Positions 48,970 through 61,800 of a stretch of DNA of 64,000 bases are shown here, in pieces. The position numbers and the translations under genes are program-made. The DNA is taken from the NCBI RefSeq assembly GCF_038396675.1, contig NC_088926.1, forward strand, positions 26,922,501 through 26,986,500. The letters are read 5' to 3'. The stretch's first letter is position 1, and each line of letters starts with the position of its first letter. Under the pieces are notes generated by a model that was not told where the DNA came from, did no database searches, and worked only from the letters and a program-made list of their open reading frames with translations. Origin of the DNA: Hydra vulgaris (lineage: Eukaryota > Cnidaria > Hydrozoa > Anthoathecata > Hydridae).

Positions 48970-51900
48970 ATTCAACTTATGTCTACAAAATTAAATTAAT
49001 TAGATATCAAAATATAACAGTTTGAACTTGAGAGACTAATTATAGTAAAATTTAAAATTTGTATCAAGGTACCCCACAGCACTATTAAAATAAAGTTAAT
49101 AAAAAGTATAAAACTCAGAGAAAAGATTTCACTTGAATAACAAACAAATTAATAATGCTGATAATATATCGTTCTTTAGATGTCTTAAGCGTAAATAAAT
49201 AATAACCTTGTATCGAAATTGGATATCCGAATATTATGTTTACATAAATTTCATACATATTGACTGTAAATATTAAAAGAAATGATTTTCAAGTCTGATT
49301 ATGATACAATGTGCTTTTCTAATATTAAAACTATACATAATTTCAAATATATGTGATATAAATTAATTCTAAACACCAAAATTGCTAATTTTTAAAAGTT
49401 TAGGTCTCGCACAAGCCATCAGTTCTGAGCACTATTTAAAGTTACGAGAGTGTTTCAAAATCTAATGGACTTACTTGAGGCGCATTTTTTTTTTTACAAG
49501 ACTTATTCCTTGGGCGCCTAAAAGTTTTTAATTGCACTTTTTTAATGGACAGTTGCCATGTAATATTAAATGAGAACATCTATGGAACTGTTGAAAATTC
49601 TTTGTTAAAGAAATAGGACGCTAATTTGTATAAATATCACAATTTATTGTTTGTTCAATTGTTAAGAGTTTGCTGGTATTTACTATCATCGATGGCCTGT
49701 TAAATTAATTTTTTTAATTGTATTTCTTCCAGCGCTTTTTTTGCTTATGGCATTATAAAATCTTATCCAACTATTGCAGAATTAATGTCTTTTCCACAAG
49801 TTTGTACTTTGAGCGGAACCAATGTTAGCTGTTCTTCGTGATTAGGTATCGCTCTACCAATCCAACATGTGCAGCACCCTTTATTTTACTTGCTTCCCTC
49901 GCACACAAATGAAAGTGTAGGCAATGATTTTATATCAAAAAACTTGTTGTGATGTCACATTCTTTGCTGTTTTTTAGTACTCTTTGGAGAAAGCAAAATA
50001 CTTTTGAATTTTTTTGACTAATTTTTTTTTCTTTCTTTTTGAATATAAAAAAAATAAAACAAATATACAAAATTTTTTAAAAGATAAATCTTTGTAAAAT
50101 GTTTTACACCAGTTGGTACCCCATTGTTGGTAACCCACCTGTTGGTAACCCATTGGTATTTGGAATAAAAGCTTACTTTTCTATCCATGCGTATTTACAA
50201 TCGTAGTTTTATTCTTGAGTTTTTTGCTTCTTTTTTTGTATTTATGACAGGGTTTAACGTATTTAAATTGGTTTTTGTTTCTAACCTAAAAACAGTTTTA
50301 ACACTGATTCTACTTTCTGATTATGTTCTTTTATTTATGTTTATGTGTATTACATCACATTAAATATTTATGCAGTTTTTAAACACAAAATTTATACGAC
50401 ACGTTTGGGCGCGCAAATTTTCTCACTAAACACACTTTATTTGATTTTTATTACCACTCGTGGCGCCTGTTGGGAGATCTGGCGGAGCTAAACCTGTGTT
50501 TAAATGAATTGGCGACAGCCTTATATAAAAAATTCAGGTACTTAATTTAATATAATTCTATTCAATTTTAAACCTGTTACATTTTAAATGTAATACATTT
50601 TACTAGTAATTTTTATATCATTTAGGTAAATGTAAAAAAAGACAATCAAAGAGCTCAGGCAAAAAGTGAGTTGCGACTAGTCTTTGTAACGCCATTTATT
50701 ATGAATAAAAATGTCTTTTTCGAAATAAGATCACATAATACTTCAAATTCAATGCATAATTTTTATAAACTATATAACTATACAATAAACTTTATAGCTA
50801 TATATTTATAAAGTTTATTGTATAGTTATAAAGTTATAATTTTATAAACACATATTACTTTCATAACTTATATTTGCAATTATGATTTTATAATTTTTCT
50901 TCATCTTTTTGTTGTATGTTTTGAAGTTGTCATAGGAAAGAAATTTTTTTTAAATACTTTTTTATATCTCCATATGGTTTAACAGTGCCAACAGTTGCTT
51001 TGTTACTACTATAAATTTTCTAGAAAATGTCTCTTCTAGCTCTCCTGATTTAGTATTTACTAAGAAGCACAAAAATCAGCTGATAATATTAATTAACTTT
51101 ATGGTAATTTATGATATTCTGATGTATATCTTTTAATATTTTTATTACGTCATTTGCTTCATAGAAACTGAGATAGTATAACTGATTTAATTATACAGTA
51201 GAACTGAGACAGTATGACTTATTTTATCCTATAGAAGAAGCTAAAACAGTACAACTACTCCATTGCTCAAGGTGTATTCAAGTTATTTTTATGATCCATC
51301 AAAGATCTTCTTATTTAATTCCAGCTAAGAATCTTGGGAGTATATAGTAATATGTTTATGTAATAATTCCTTAATGATTAGTTTTCAAACTTTGAAAATA
51401 ATTAATACTATGAATGCTAGTAAAGGTTTGATGCTGGAAAAAGACCTAAAACTGATGGCCTAAAAACTATTTAAAAAAAAACCACATTTAATGCAAATGT
51501 TTAAGTTCTGTTTTGAAAGCTCTCAACACCGATGCTATTAGTAACCCCTGTTTACAAAGGTTTACCACAAAATAAAATTAATAATTGTACAAAGAAGAAT
51601 AAAAAATTAGCACAGAATAGTAAGCAATATGCATTTTTTTTTATTTTTATAATAATTTCACCATTAAGACGTACTACGCCAGTTTTTTTTGTAAACATGT
51701 TCGCACATACGTTGTACAAGATTTTTATCAACTTTTCTTAATCAGGAAAAAAAAATTTTCCCAGTAGATCTTCATTTTCAGCTTCCCAATTTTTTTTTTA
51801 TATACATAGCCTTCAATCATTGACCAAAACTCCTTGACACAAGCCAAACTATCAACTTCTGTAAAATATTCTAATTCTGACATAGTACCATGGGGACCAA

Positions 51901-52641
51901 ATCAGGCCAAAATATATAACTACCATAAGTGGGATAGTTTTTAATAAAAGGAATCAATCTTTTGATGATGCAATTATTTTTATACACTCTTCGGTGAATT
52001 GCCCGTTCCGCAGGAACAATTACAGATTGAAAGATTTATGAGGGAAATGGTAACTCAAGAACTCTTTTTTCAAATTTGCTTTTACGCTTTACATATTTTG
52101 GATTATCTGAGTATAACTCTTTGATTCGTTAATTAATTGGGCTCAAAACCAATTATTTGGGTCGGAATTTTGTTAATATTTTGAGTTCTCTTTTAAACAA
52201 CAATTTTTAAATCATTAGTTTTTTCGTTTAATTCAGCCAATTCAACATCCTTATAAAAAAAACTGTACAAAATATACAAACATATAAAATACAGTTCTGC
52301 AACTAATAGCCGTTCTTGAGATATCGCAACGCATATGCTTTTCTTTTAGACTTGCTAACCAAAAAATAGTGTTCCAAAGACAAACTTGAAAAGTGAAATT
52401 TTTGTTTTATAAGGCTTTTTATACTTTAACCAAATAGTGAGTTAATTAAAAAAAAGGTATACTATTTCATTAAATATTTTTAATTTTTACTGAAACTGAT
52501 GCCATAAATTTCATAATGCCTGGAGAAAGAAGCAACAAAGTTACTTCTTAGCATATGTATTAAAAACGGACTAAAAATAGTAATTTTTATATCATTGATT
52601 TCTAGAAAAATTGCAACATCACCTATCTCCTCAATAAAAAA
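48970..52641. other. Intergenic region
   Basis: Lies between the receptor pseudogene and the 3' end of the LicD gene (convergent arrangement). Contains the inverted repeat at 50776 and a small GTTGGTAACCCA repeat near 50110-50155. Otherwise nothing recognised. Confidence 0.55.
50776..50827. repeat. 21-bp perfect inverted repeat
   Basis: Arms 50776-50796 and 50807-50827 are exact inverses (AACTATACAATAAACTTTAT...) around a 10-nt loop. Confidence 0.8.
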
Positions 52642-53581
52642 TTAACTAAACGGTAAAGCCGGACCGCTTATTGCATCAGTAATGGAAAACGTTACAGGAG
52701 TAACCCAATCTCGAGATCTATGACAGTAATTATGCGTTTTACCTAATCGACTCCAATCATCTCCATAAGTTCGATTCAAGTATTCGGAATAATTGCCAGG
52801 ACAACGGAAATAAAAATCGCCAAACGGTAAATGCTCACACGAGTTGATGTCCGATTCATTATACCATTCATTTGGCCAAAGACTTTTGGCAGATGATCGA
52901 GAGAGTTCATATCTAGATTTTATTTTCTGCATAATGAATATATCACAAAACGGATAACGATAATCTAGTCCAGGAACGTCTTTTCTTTGTTCGTCAATCG
53001 GAACAGATTCTATTGAACTATATATACGATAACCAAAAGTATGGTGCTCGCGTATTACAAGATTGTTATCAGCAAGCGTCGTAAATAAATTACGAAGTTT
53101 GTCTTCGTCCTTAAAAATACATAAATTAAAGTTTCATAACATAACAGGGAACAATGCAAAATTAAAGATTTTGATATAAATTTCCACGAAACAAAACGCT
53201 CCACAATGAAATCTTTGACAAAAGCGTATGGGATAAACTAGCAAAAAGACAAAACTTTTCAGTTTTAAAATCAAATCAAAATTCAATTTCATACCTTGCT
53301 TAAAACACACAGGTCAAGATCATCATCCCAGGGAATTAAACCCTTATGACGAACTAAACCTAAGGTTGTGCCGCCGGACGTCCAATAAAAGATACCATTT
53401 TTATCGAAAACACTTCGAATTGTTCGCCCGAGTAAATATATTCGCCGCACTAAAACTGGATCAGTTAATTTGAAGGTATTTATAGGTCTTTGATACAAAA
53501 TATCAGTATTTTGTTCATCAAAGATAAAATGAAATCCAAAGTCGTCGTCTTGCATATTAACGAAAACATCGAAAACCCAAA
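52642..53581 (-). CDS. LicD-family protein (fukutin/FKRP-like transferase fold)
   Basis: Two exons: 53295-53581 (ATG at 53555) and 52642-53109, joined in phase 0, giving about 242 residues. The first exon has SGGTTLGLVRHKG followed by IPWDDDLDL, the LicD/fukutin nucleotidyltransferase-fold motif whose acidic run binds metal. The second holds PFCDIF, a Tyr/Trp-rich stretch, PFGDFYF and YLNRTYGDDWSRL, which resemble the C-terminal half of the family. Relatives transfer phosphocholine or ribitol phosphate to glycans; the substrate here is unknown. No membrane anchor or signal peptide is seen. A possible splice acceptor (TTAAACAG) lies just before 53581, so a leader exon may exist. An upstream out-of-frame ATG is present. 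The frame is clean, so the gene is probably functional. Confidence 0.8.
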
Positions 53582-53973
53582 CTGTTTAACTTTCGAATAT
53601 AAATTTCTGTACTAATTTGCTAAACATTCCAAAATTTAGAAGATAAATTCAAATTTATAAAGAACTTACAAAAGTAACACATAAATGCTTTATAAGCTTT
53701 ATATACTAGTTAAATGATCAGGCTGTACTTTAAGAATATAACCAACTTATAGCTTTAAATTCTTAAACAAAATATAGTCTCTCTCCTAGTAGGAACTTTT
53801 CTTTCTGAAATTATCAATCACAAATAATATTTTATAAAGTGTTTAATTAAAACATTTTAATACAACTAAATTGAGCAAAAAAAAAAAAAAAAAAGCAATA
53901 AAAAAAGCAAAGAACACTATTAATTGCTTATAACATGGAATTATTTATAAATCATGGTAATAAAGAAAGCGTT

Positions 53974-55801
53974 TTATATAGAACTTAATAAAAATTCAAT
54001 TGCGAGTTGTTCGTTTTTTTCGCAAGCAAAGAAAGCTTGAATAACTTCCGCCTCATTAAATCCCATGCCAACAATCTGAAAACAACAGATACTAAGATTT
54101 ATTTTAAAACTATAAAACTTTAACACAAAAAGATAAAAAAAAAATAATTACCCTATCAATAGCCGCCTTTTCTTCAGTTGTAACATGAATTTGAAATCCT
54201 CCTCCTGCGCCAGCATCGCCCCCAAAAGCGTCTTCACTAACAGGAGCTGAACTCTCGCCTGTTTCTGGTTCATTTAGAAGAGCAATGAATGCTTCTTGAT
54301 TTTGACTAATAAGCTAAAATTACATTTCAACTTAAAACTAAATCATAAAGTAAAAGAGCTTGTAAAACTAAAAATATATCTCAAAATATATATCTTTACT
54401 CAACACTATATTTTCTAAAATACAATCCGAAGCGAAGAATGTCAACAGTCCACAACAGTCCACGACACACACACACACACAAAAGAAAGAAAAGAAAAAG
54501 ATATAGCCGCAGTTTTCAAATCACTTCATCCTTAAAAATTATTTTGAAGAATGAAGATAATAAAAAAAACTAAACCTTTCTGTTGACGCTCAAGTAACAC
54601 AACTTAGTTAAAAAATTTATTTATTATAACCTGTAATAACTGGGGATTGGAGCGTCCAATTTCTTGCAATAATTGCGGCAAAGTATCAGGATGACGTTGC
54701 ACTTGAGATCGCATCATACGGAATTGTGGAAGATCTCGAAGGAAGTTTAGATCACCTATAGGGTTATAAAATAAGAAGCTATAAAAGATGTCAATCCAAA
54801 TTATTAAATGTCACATCGAAAAGTATTAACTTAACGCCACCATATCTAAACCAATTATAAGAAATTCTTCAAGATGTGTGAAAAATAAAAACGACACGTC
54901 ACAGAACACATAAACAAAATGATGACCTAATAATAAATGACGACTATTTTTTTTATTGCAATACTATTGTAAAGCAAAAAACATATGAAAATCAGCCATA
55001 TCTACATATATACTTAAAAGGTAACTTCAATTTGAATTAATAAAATTTAAAAAAACAAGAAAAGTAGGGGATGATTAATTATATATTATGCAATTTATCA
55101 TCAATTTTTAGCTGAAAAGTAACATACCTTTTTAGCAAACAAAGATCAGGTATGCCATTTGATTGCATTATTTATAAAACATTTAGTGACTTAGTTTTAT
55201 TCTATTTACTACTTTCTATTTACAGTTTTATCTATGGATAGAAGCTAATACATAGTAGTTTATTATATCATTAGCTTTTGTGATAAAACTTTGAAATCAT
55301 TATATTATAAGAATTTAAAATGTATTTAAACATGCATTTTACACCAACTCTATTTTGACCAATCAATATTACTTTTATTAATTATTTTAGAACTTATCAA
55401 TCAAGTTTTTTAAAAATATAATAGTAAACAAAATTTCAAAAAAATGTTTCCTTTTATGATGTGGGATAACACAATGTATCATGTTTACATGCTATCAAAA
55501 TTATAGATTGACATATTTTTAAAAATATCCATTTCTTGCACTCAAAAATAGAACAAAAATGTCAAACTAAATTACTTAGCTGCTTTACTATCAATAGAAA
55601 GATTTAAAAAACAAAACATTCAAATACCTTCAGCGCCAATATCTGCAGGAAGAGCTTCTGATTCCATATCTATGTCACCAGGCGCGTCTTCAACAAGTTC
55701 AGGCACATTCCCCTAAATGACATAATAACAGCTACTAATATGCAATATAATACTACATAAATATATAAAATTATATATTTATATATACAAAAAATTATAT
55801 A

Positions 55802-55883
<82 letters not shown>

Positions 55884-58800
55884 TACATATATACTGATGG
55901 TGAAACATTATGATGAAGAATAAAAGATAGATAAGTGTTTTTACTAATTTACATATATAACAACTAGTAATATGTCGGTTGATCACAATGAAATTCAACA
56001 CCCTTTAACCGTGAATTACTAAAACAACTACTAAACTAATGTTTTTTGCGCATGGAAGCTAGTGTGTTGATGTTTAATTATAATGGTTTATAAGTATTGG
56101 TTATAATTGTTATCGGAATAAAATGAGTGAACAAATATTAAATCAAAAAAAAGCTTAAGAGATTTTTTTTCTGTAATTCTTTTATTGTCACAAGTTGAAA
56201 TTACAAAATTGACTGGTGTTTCTTGATCCTCAGTTGGATTTATTTTGCTGCACTATAAACAGACTTAATCTATTAAAAGAGAAGCTAAAAGTGAAAAAAG
56301 AAAGGATTTAAAGACAAATATAAACCAAAATCTATTATTCGCTCTATAAAGATAAATCCATGTTACTCGCAGAGATATCTTGCAAGAAAATTTAAATGCA
56401 GCCAATACGGTCAAACCATCTCATTGGTCAAGCTTAAATAGGCCTCATAACAAACATGCTCATTTGCTGTTAAATAGTTGCTATGTGAAATATTATCAAA
56501 ATATAACTACTAAATAGCCCACATGAATTTAAGCTTAATGCTGCATTATTATGTTGTAGCAAAAATTGTTGACTTATTCTTTAAATATTAAATGTTAATT
56601 TATTTTTCAACACAGACATTGATAACTAGTAGATTCTATTTAATTGAACTTCAGTTTTCGTTATATTTCACAACTTCATGTTTTTTTAGAATTTTAGTAA
56701 ACTGAACTGTTTAATCAACCTTTTTGATAGCAAACAGTGCAAGAATTGTAGAATTGCAGATGACTTATTTAATTGTGCTTCTGTTAGAATATATGTTTTA
56801 TTATGTTTTTAAATGCAAAAATAGTTTAATATTATAATTTTTATTTATAGCAAAAGAATGGCACATTCTGTAGCTAAGTCAACATCTAAAAAGACTAGTC
56901 AGAAAACTTTGTGGAATTGGAGTTGGTATTACAAAAGGGGATGCTGAGATTACAGGTTGCCAGTTATCAACAAATAAAAAAGTTTTGCGGTATTACATGT
57001 TCCATCAACAAGCTGGCGTGTCTATTAAACATGACAGTGAAAAAATTATGTTGAATCAGATGACTCTTTTCATACAAAAAGCAAACATTCTAATGATAAC
57101 GAAAAAAGCAAACATTCTAATGATAACGAAAAAAGCAAACATTCTAATGATAACGAAAAAGAAAACTTGTGAAAAAATCGTTAGTGTCTCAAAAGAATGC
57201 CAAACTTAAAGTTTCTCTACATTGTTGTTCATCATTATCAACACTTATTAAGCTGGAACAGTCATCAAAAGAATTTAATTTGACTTTTCCAATGTGAGTA
57301 AAAGATACTAAAAAGTCTTGAAGAATGATGATGTGAAGTTTTTACAGCTCATGGAAAGAGACCAAACAGCATTATTTGGTTCCCTATGTTAAAAAATCGA
57401 CATTACAGTTTCATTGCAAGAAGTGTGTTGAGCAGCCATAGCGCAGTGGGTAGAGCTTTGGTTCAGAACTTAGAGGTCCCAGAACTTAGAGGTTCGACGC
57501 CAGCTCTAGCCCAACAAGCGACATTGTTACGGAAGGAGGCATGAACTTCCTGTTAAATGCTCTCCCGCGGTGCTCTGTGATAAGACCATAAGGACTTCTG
57601 GAAGCACCTAAATAACTACAACAACAACAAAAAAAAAAAAGTTAAGGGCAGAAGAAGCAGCTACTTGTACAGCTCAGCTCTCTAGCAACAGCAGCGAAGA
57701 GAGTAGTGATTATAGTAAATGTGATAGTACTCTTACAATTTCGAAAAAAAAGCTGGTAAAACATCAAACCACTTGAAGTAGAACAGCAGCATATATACCT
57801 TAAAACATTCTCAAATCTCCAATAATTGTATCATTGGCAACCAGAAAAAAATTCTTTTGTCAGTTTAAAATCCCTGAATTTGGATTCTAAACTGATGAAG
57901 AGCCAGACAACTTTTGATATCTCAGCCAGCAATACCAGACATGTCAGTATTGCTCTGGTCAGCATGTCTTAAAGATTTACACATTGAAGCATCAAAATCT
58001 TTAGAAGTTACAGTACTTAGCAAGCTTAAGAGGTTTTTTGACACACTTCCTCATGGAAGCAACGAGATGCTCAGTCTATTCAACCCACAACCATTCTATG
58101 ATTCAGAAGTTATGATTTAGAAGTTGTTTCTCAGATTGCCATGTGGAAACTGTAGAACCAGCTGGCAAATATTCTGTGAAGCACCAACAAGAAGACTACT
58201 AGGAACTCAGTGAATTATGTTTATTGTTCCTTGATCCAGAAAACAGACCATTTTATTTTTGTTGATTAGAGGCAGTCCACATAGCTTAGTGCATGTTCAA
58301 AATTTTGTACTGCATTCAAATAGTCCTTCTTGAAAAGAAGATGGATTTGTTGCCAAATAGAAAAATCACCACTATTGCACATCAGCAAAGCTGTGTAGCT
58401 TAGTCAACTTTGTGTCCAATATACAAAGCCTGGTGGACAACATATGTATTATACACAAGTCAGTTCCACAATTTCTAAAAAAGCTTTAAAAGCACTGAAA
58501 TGGTTCCTCTTGCTTTATTCAGTCACATTGCTTCAAAGCCTGAAATAAAGTATTAGCTGAGAAGCTTCAAGCAGCAAAAGATGGAATGGCTCTTTCACAA
58601 TTGACATGACACTGGCTTTGGAAAACCCAAGTTGCCAATAGAAATCAATGCCACAATAAGACTTGCTTATTTAGTAACTTAATTTTATTTATAATATAAC
58701 TTTTTTTTATTTATAACTTATAATTTTATATATAACTATAAATTTTATTTATATATAACTAATAATTTTTGTTAATGTTATCAATAACAGAGCTGAACAT

Positions 58801-61800
58801 GGAATTGTGTGCAGATTTTCACGATATAGCAAAAAACTAAGGAGAACTACCAGAATATTCTGCAGTGTTGAGGCTGACAGAAAGTTTCAAGTCTGCAAGA
58901 GGAAACTAAACGGAAAATCACAAACATTCTCTATATTAACCTAACTGTAAATTACCATTTGTACTAAAACCTATAATAAATTCTCATAAAAAATTGTCAA
59001 TTTTTTATGGGAGTCATAATTTATAAAATAGAACATGCAATCATAGGGCCAAAACTGAAATTAACAAAATTGAAAATTGTTAGTTTTATGATGCACCCTA
59101 GCAGTCGAGCTCAGATAGAAAAAATACTTAGATTTCAAGAATATAAAGCATATCATTAAAGAAAAGTATTAAGTGATTCATTGATGGATTAATGAAATCA
59201 AAGCAATTTGTTGTTTAAAAACGCTATATAAACTTTTAAACCAAGAAAACTTGTGCATATTTAAAGATGATGAAACCTATTGCAAAAAGGACTAGTATAT
59301 TCAAGCTGAGAAAATTGCTTCAAAGTTCCTTAAATGACAAGCAACCTGCTCCTGTGGTTTGAAAAGTACACCATACATTACTTGCAAAACTTTGAAAGGG
59401 GATTTTCAAAACAAAAATCACTTAAAAAAACACCTTTTGCCATTTATTAAAAAGCACGATATGCACACAACATTTTGGTTTGATTTAGCCACAATCCACT
59501 ACTCTAAAAAATCTCTAAAATGATATAAACAAAACAATTTAGAAATTGTACCTAAGGAAGAAAATCTTTTAAAATGGTATAAACAAAATGGTGTCAAATT
59601 TGTAAGTAACCTCCAAATTGTCCTGAGCAGCAAGTTATTAAAAGCTTTTGGTTAATTATAAAAGGAATCTTTTTGAAAAGCAAGAAATTAGCTTAAGAAA
59701 AAAAAGATTTTAAGAAAAAATGGATAGCAGCTTCAAAAAAAGTAACTCAAACCAAAACCTAGCAGAGTATGTCAAGTACTCGCAAAAATATTTGATTTCT
59801 ATCTAAGTGTCTAATAAAAAATGTAAAAAATTATTGAAAAGAATAATTTTATTAGCTTCATTAAAATTTAAATAACCTGTTTAGGTTTACACAATGAAAA
59901 ATATTAAACAATAATCTGTTTAGTATTTTTTAAGTTATTAACAACTAAAGGGTACTGAATTTCATCATGTTCAACCATTATGTAAAACTAATAATTAACA
60001 AATCTGTTTAAATGTTAAAATCTGTCATTCAAAACAATTGTCTTTACTTTTTTTCTTTTTACCAATTTTTAGTCAAAAACTTTTTACAGTGTTTTTAAAA
60101 ACATAAAAAAAGTCATCTAAGTAAAGGCTATAGTTTAATTAACAGCCATGCTGTTAAAAACTAAACTTTGAAAGCATACATAGCTATTGGCTTTTTAATA
60201 ACAAGATAAGGGTTTATCTCCCCCCCCTGCATTTTGCTTAAGTACCCTCCACCTCCCTAATAGTTCCTATGCTTTTAACCTACCTACCCAACATTTTATG
60301 ATTTAATTTAGTGTCTCCTTACTTTTATAATTGACCCCCTGTCCCCAATTTTATATACGCCATTTGCAGACCCCTCTCCTTCATTCGAGCGTAAGTACTT
60401 TATGGACAATTCTTAACTAACTAGTAAGTAACTGAGATTGATAATTGACAGGGGCAGGGTTTGATAATATATAGCTGGGGCCGGGTTTGTGACTGGGGCT
60501 GCATAAACATTTATACTTCCTAATGTTTGTTTTTTTTTGTTCAAAATTCATGTTATATTTTGTATATATATCCATATATAAATATCATTATGATCAACAT
60601 GATCATCATAATCATATTCATCACCATCATCATCATCTTCATCTTCATCATTGTGATGCTGCAAAAAACTTCAAAATATGAGAAAAAGTTTTTTATGCTG
60701 TTTCACTTATGTAAACAATCTAGAGCATTTTTTTCCTAAACTAAAGCTCATTCATACAATGTGTAAGGCACTCTCTTCAAATTTTCTTACTTTTACCACT
60801 GTCATTTTCTACAGAAGCTACTACCTCTCTACATGCTGATAATTAAATTACTTTAATCATTTCTAACAAACGTTTTTATAAATCTGTATAAGATTATGCC
60901 CCCTTTTCTTGTCTTGCTAGAGTCACACCACACATCCATCAGATCATCTTCTCTTTCGGCAAATACTACACCATAAAATACCAAAGTTTATATAACAATG
61001 AAAGGATATTGTATGCCAGCATCTTAATAAATAGCAAACAGATATGTTTATATCCATAATATGTATGCATAAAGTGCATCTTGGAAGCTTTTATTCCTTC
61101 TGGAATAAAAGTTTGGAAGCTTTTATTACTTCTCTTCAATTTTAAGTCAAGCCTCATTCTACTCCACATTTTTCAACATTAATCTTTTTTTTTTATATTT
61201 TTTACGAGAACGTCTCTCTTAGGAACAAGTGTCGTTTTATTATTGCAAGAAGCCAATGTAAAAAAGTCCTGTCTGATGTTAAACTCTGTTATTCTCAGTT
61301 TACTAAATCTTGTATCTTATCTCAGATATTAGGTTCTAGAAACTTTTGGCTAGTCTTCAACAGTGTCATTAACTAAAGTAAGTCTAACATTTAATCTCTA
61401 ATTCATGGGTCGGATCTTTTTACTTCTCCCCAGAATAAAGCAGAGTTTGCAAAGAAATCTTACTCTAATTTGACTCTTGAATATAATGGCCATACCCTTC
61501 CTGACAGTTAAACAGATTAACCCATTGTTAAATGAGGAAATCACTCTGACTTCCAATGCTAAAGTTAATTCTCAGTTAAACACTTCTACAGTTTGTGCTC
61601 CAGAATAGATTTCCATCATAGTCTTGTTAATATGTGCTAAACAAGTGGTTCCAATTTTTCAAAACTCAAGAAAACACTTTGAGCTCTCCAACTATCCTAC
61701 AATTAGTCTTCACTGTTACCAGTTTTTTCATATAAAGGTTTTGACTTAATTAAATTATTTCTTTCTAACTGCAGTAGTAAAGTTATTCTTGAAGGCTTAC

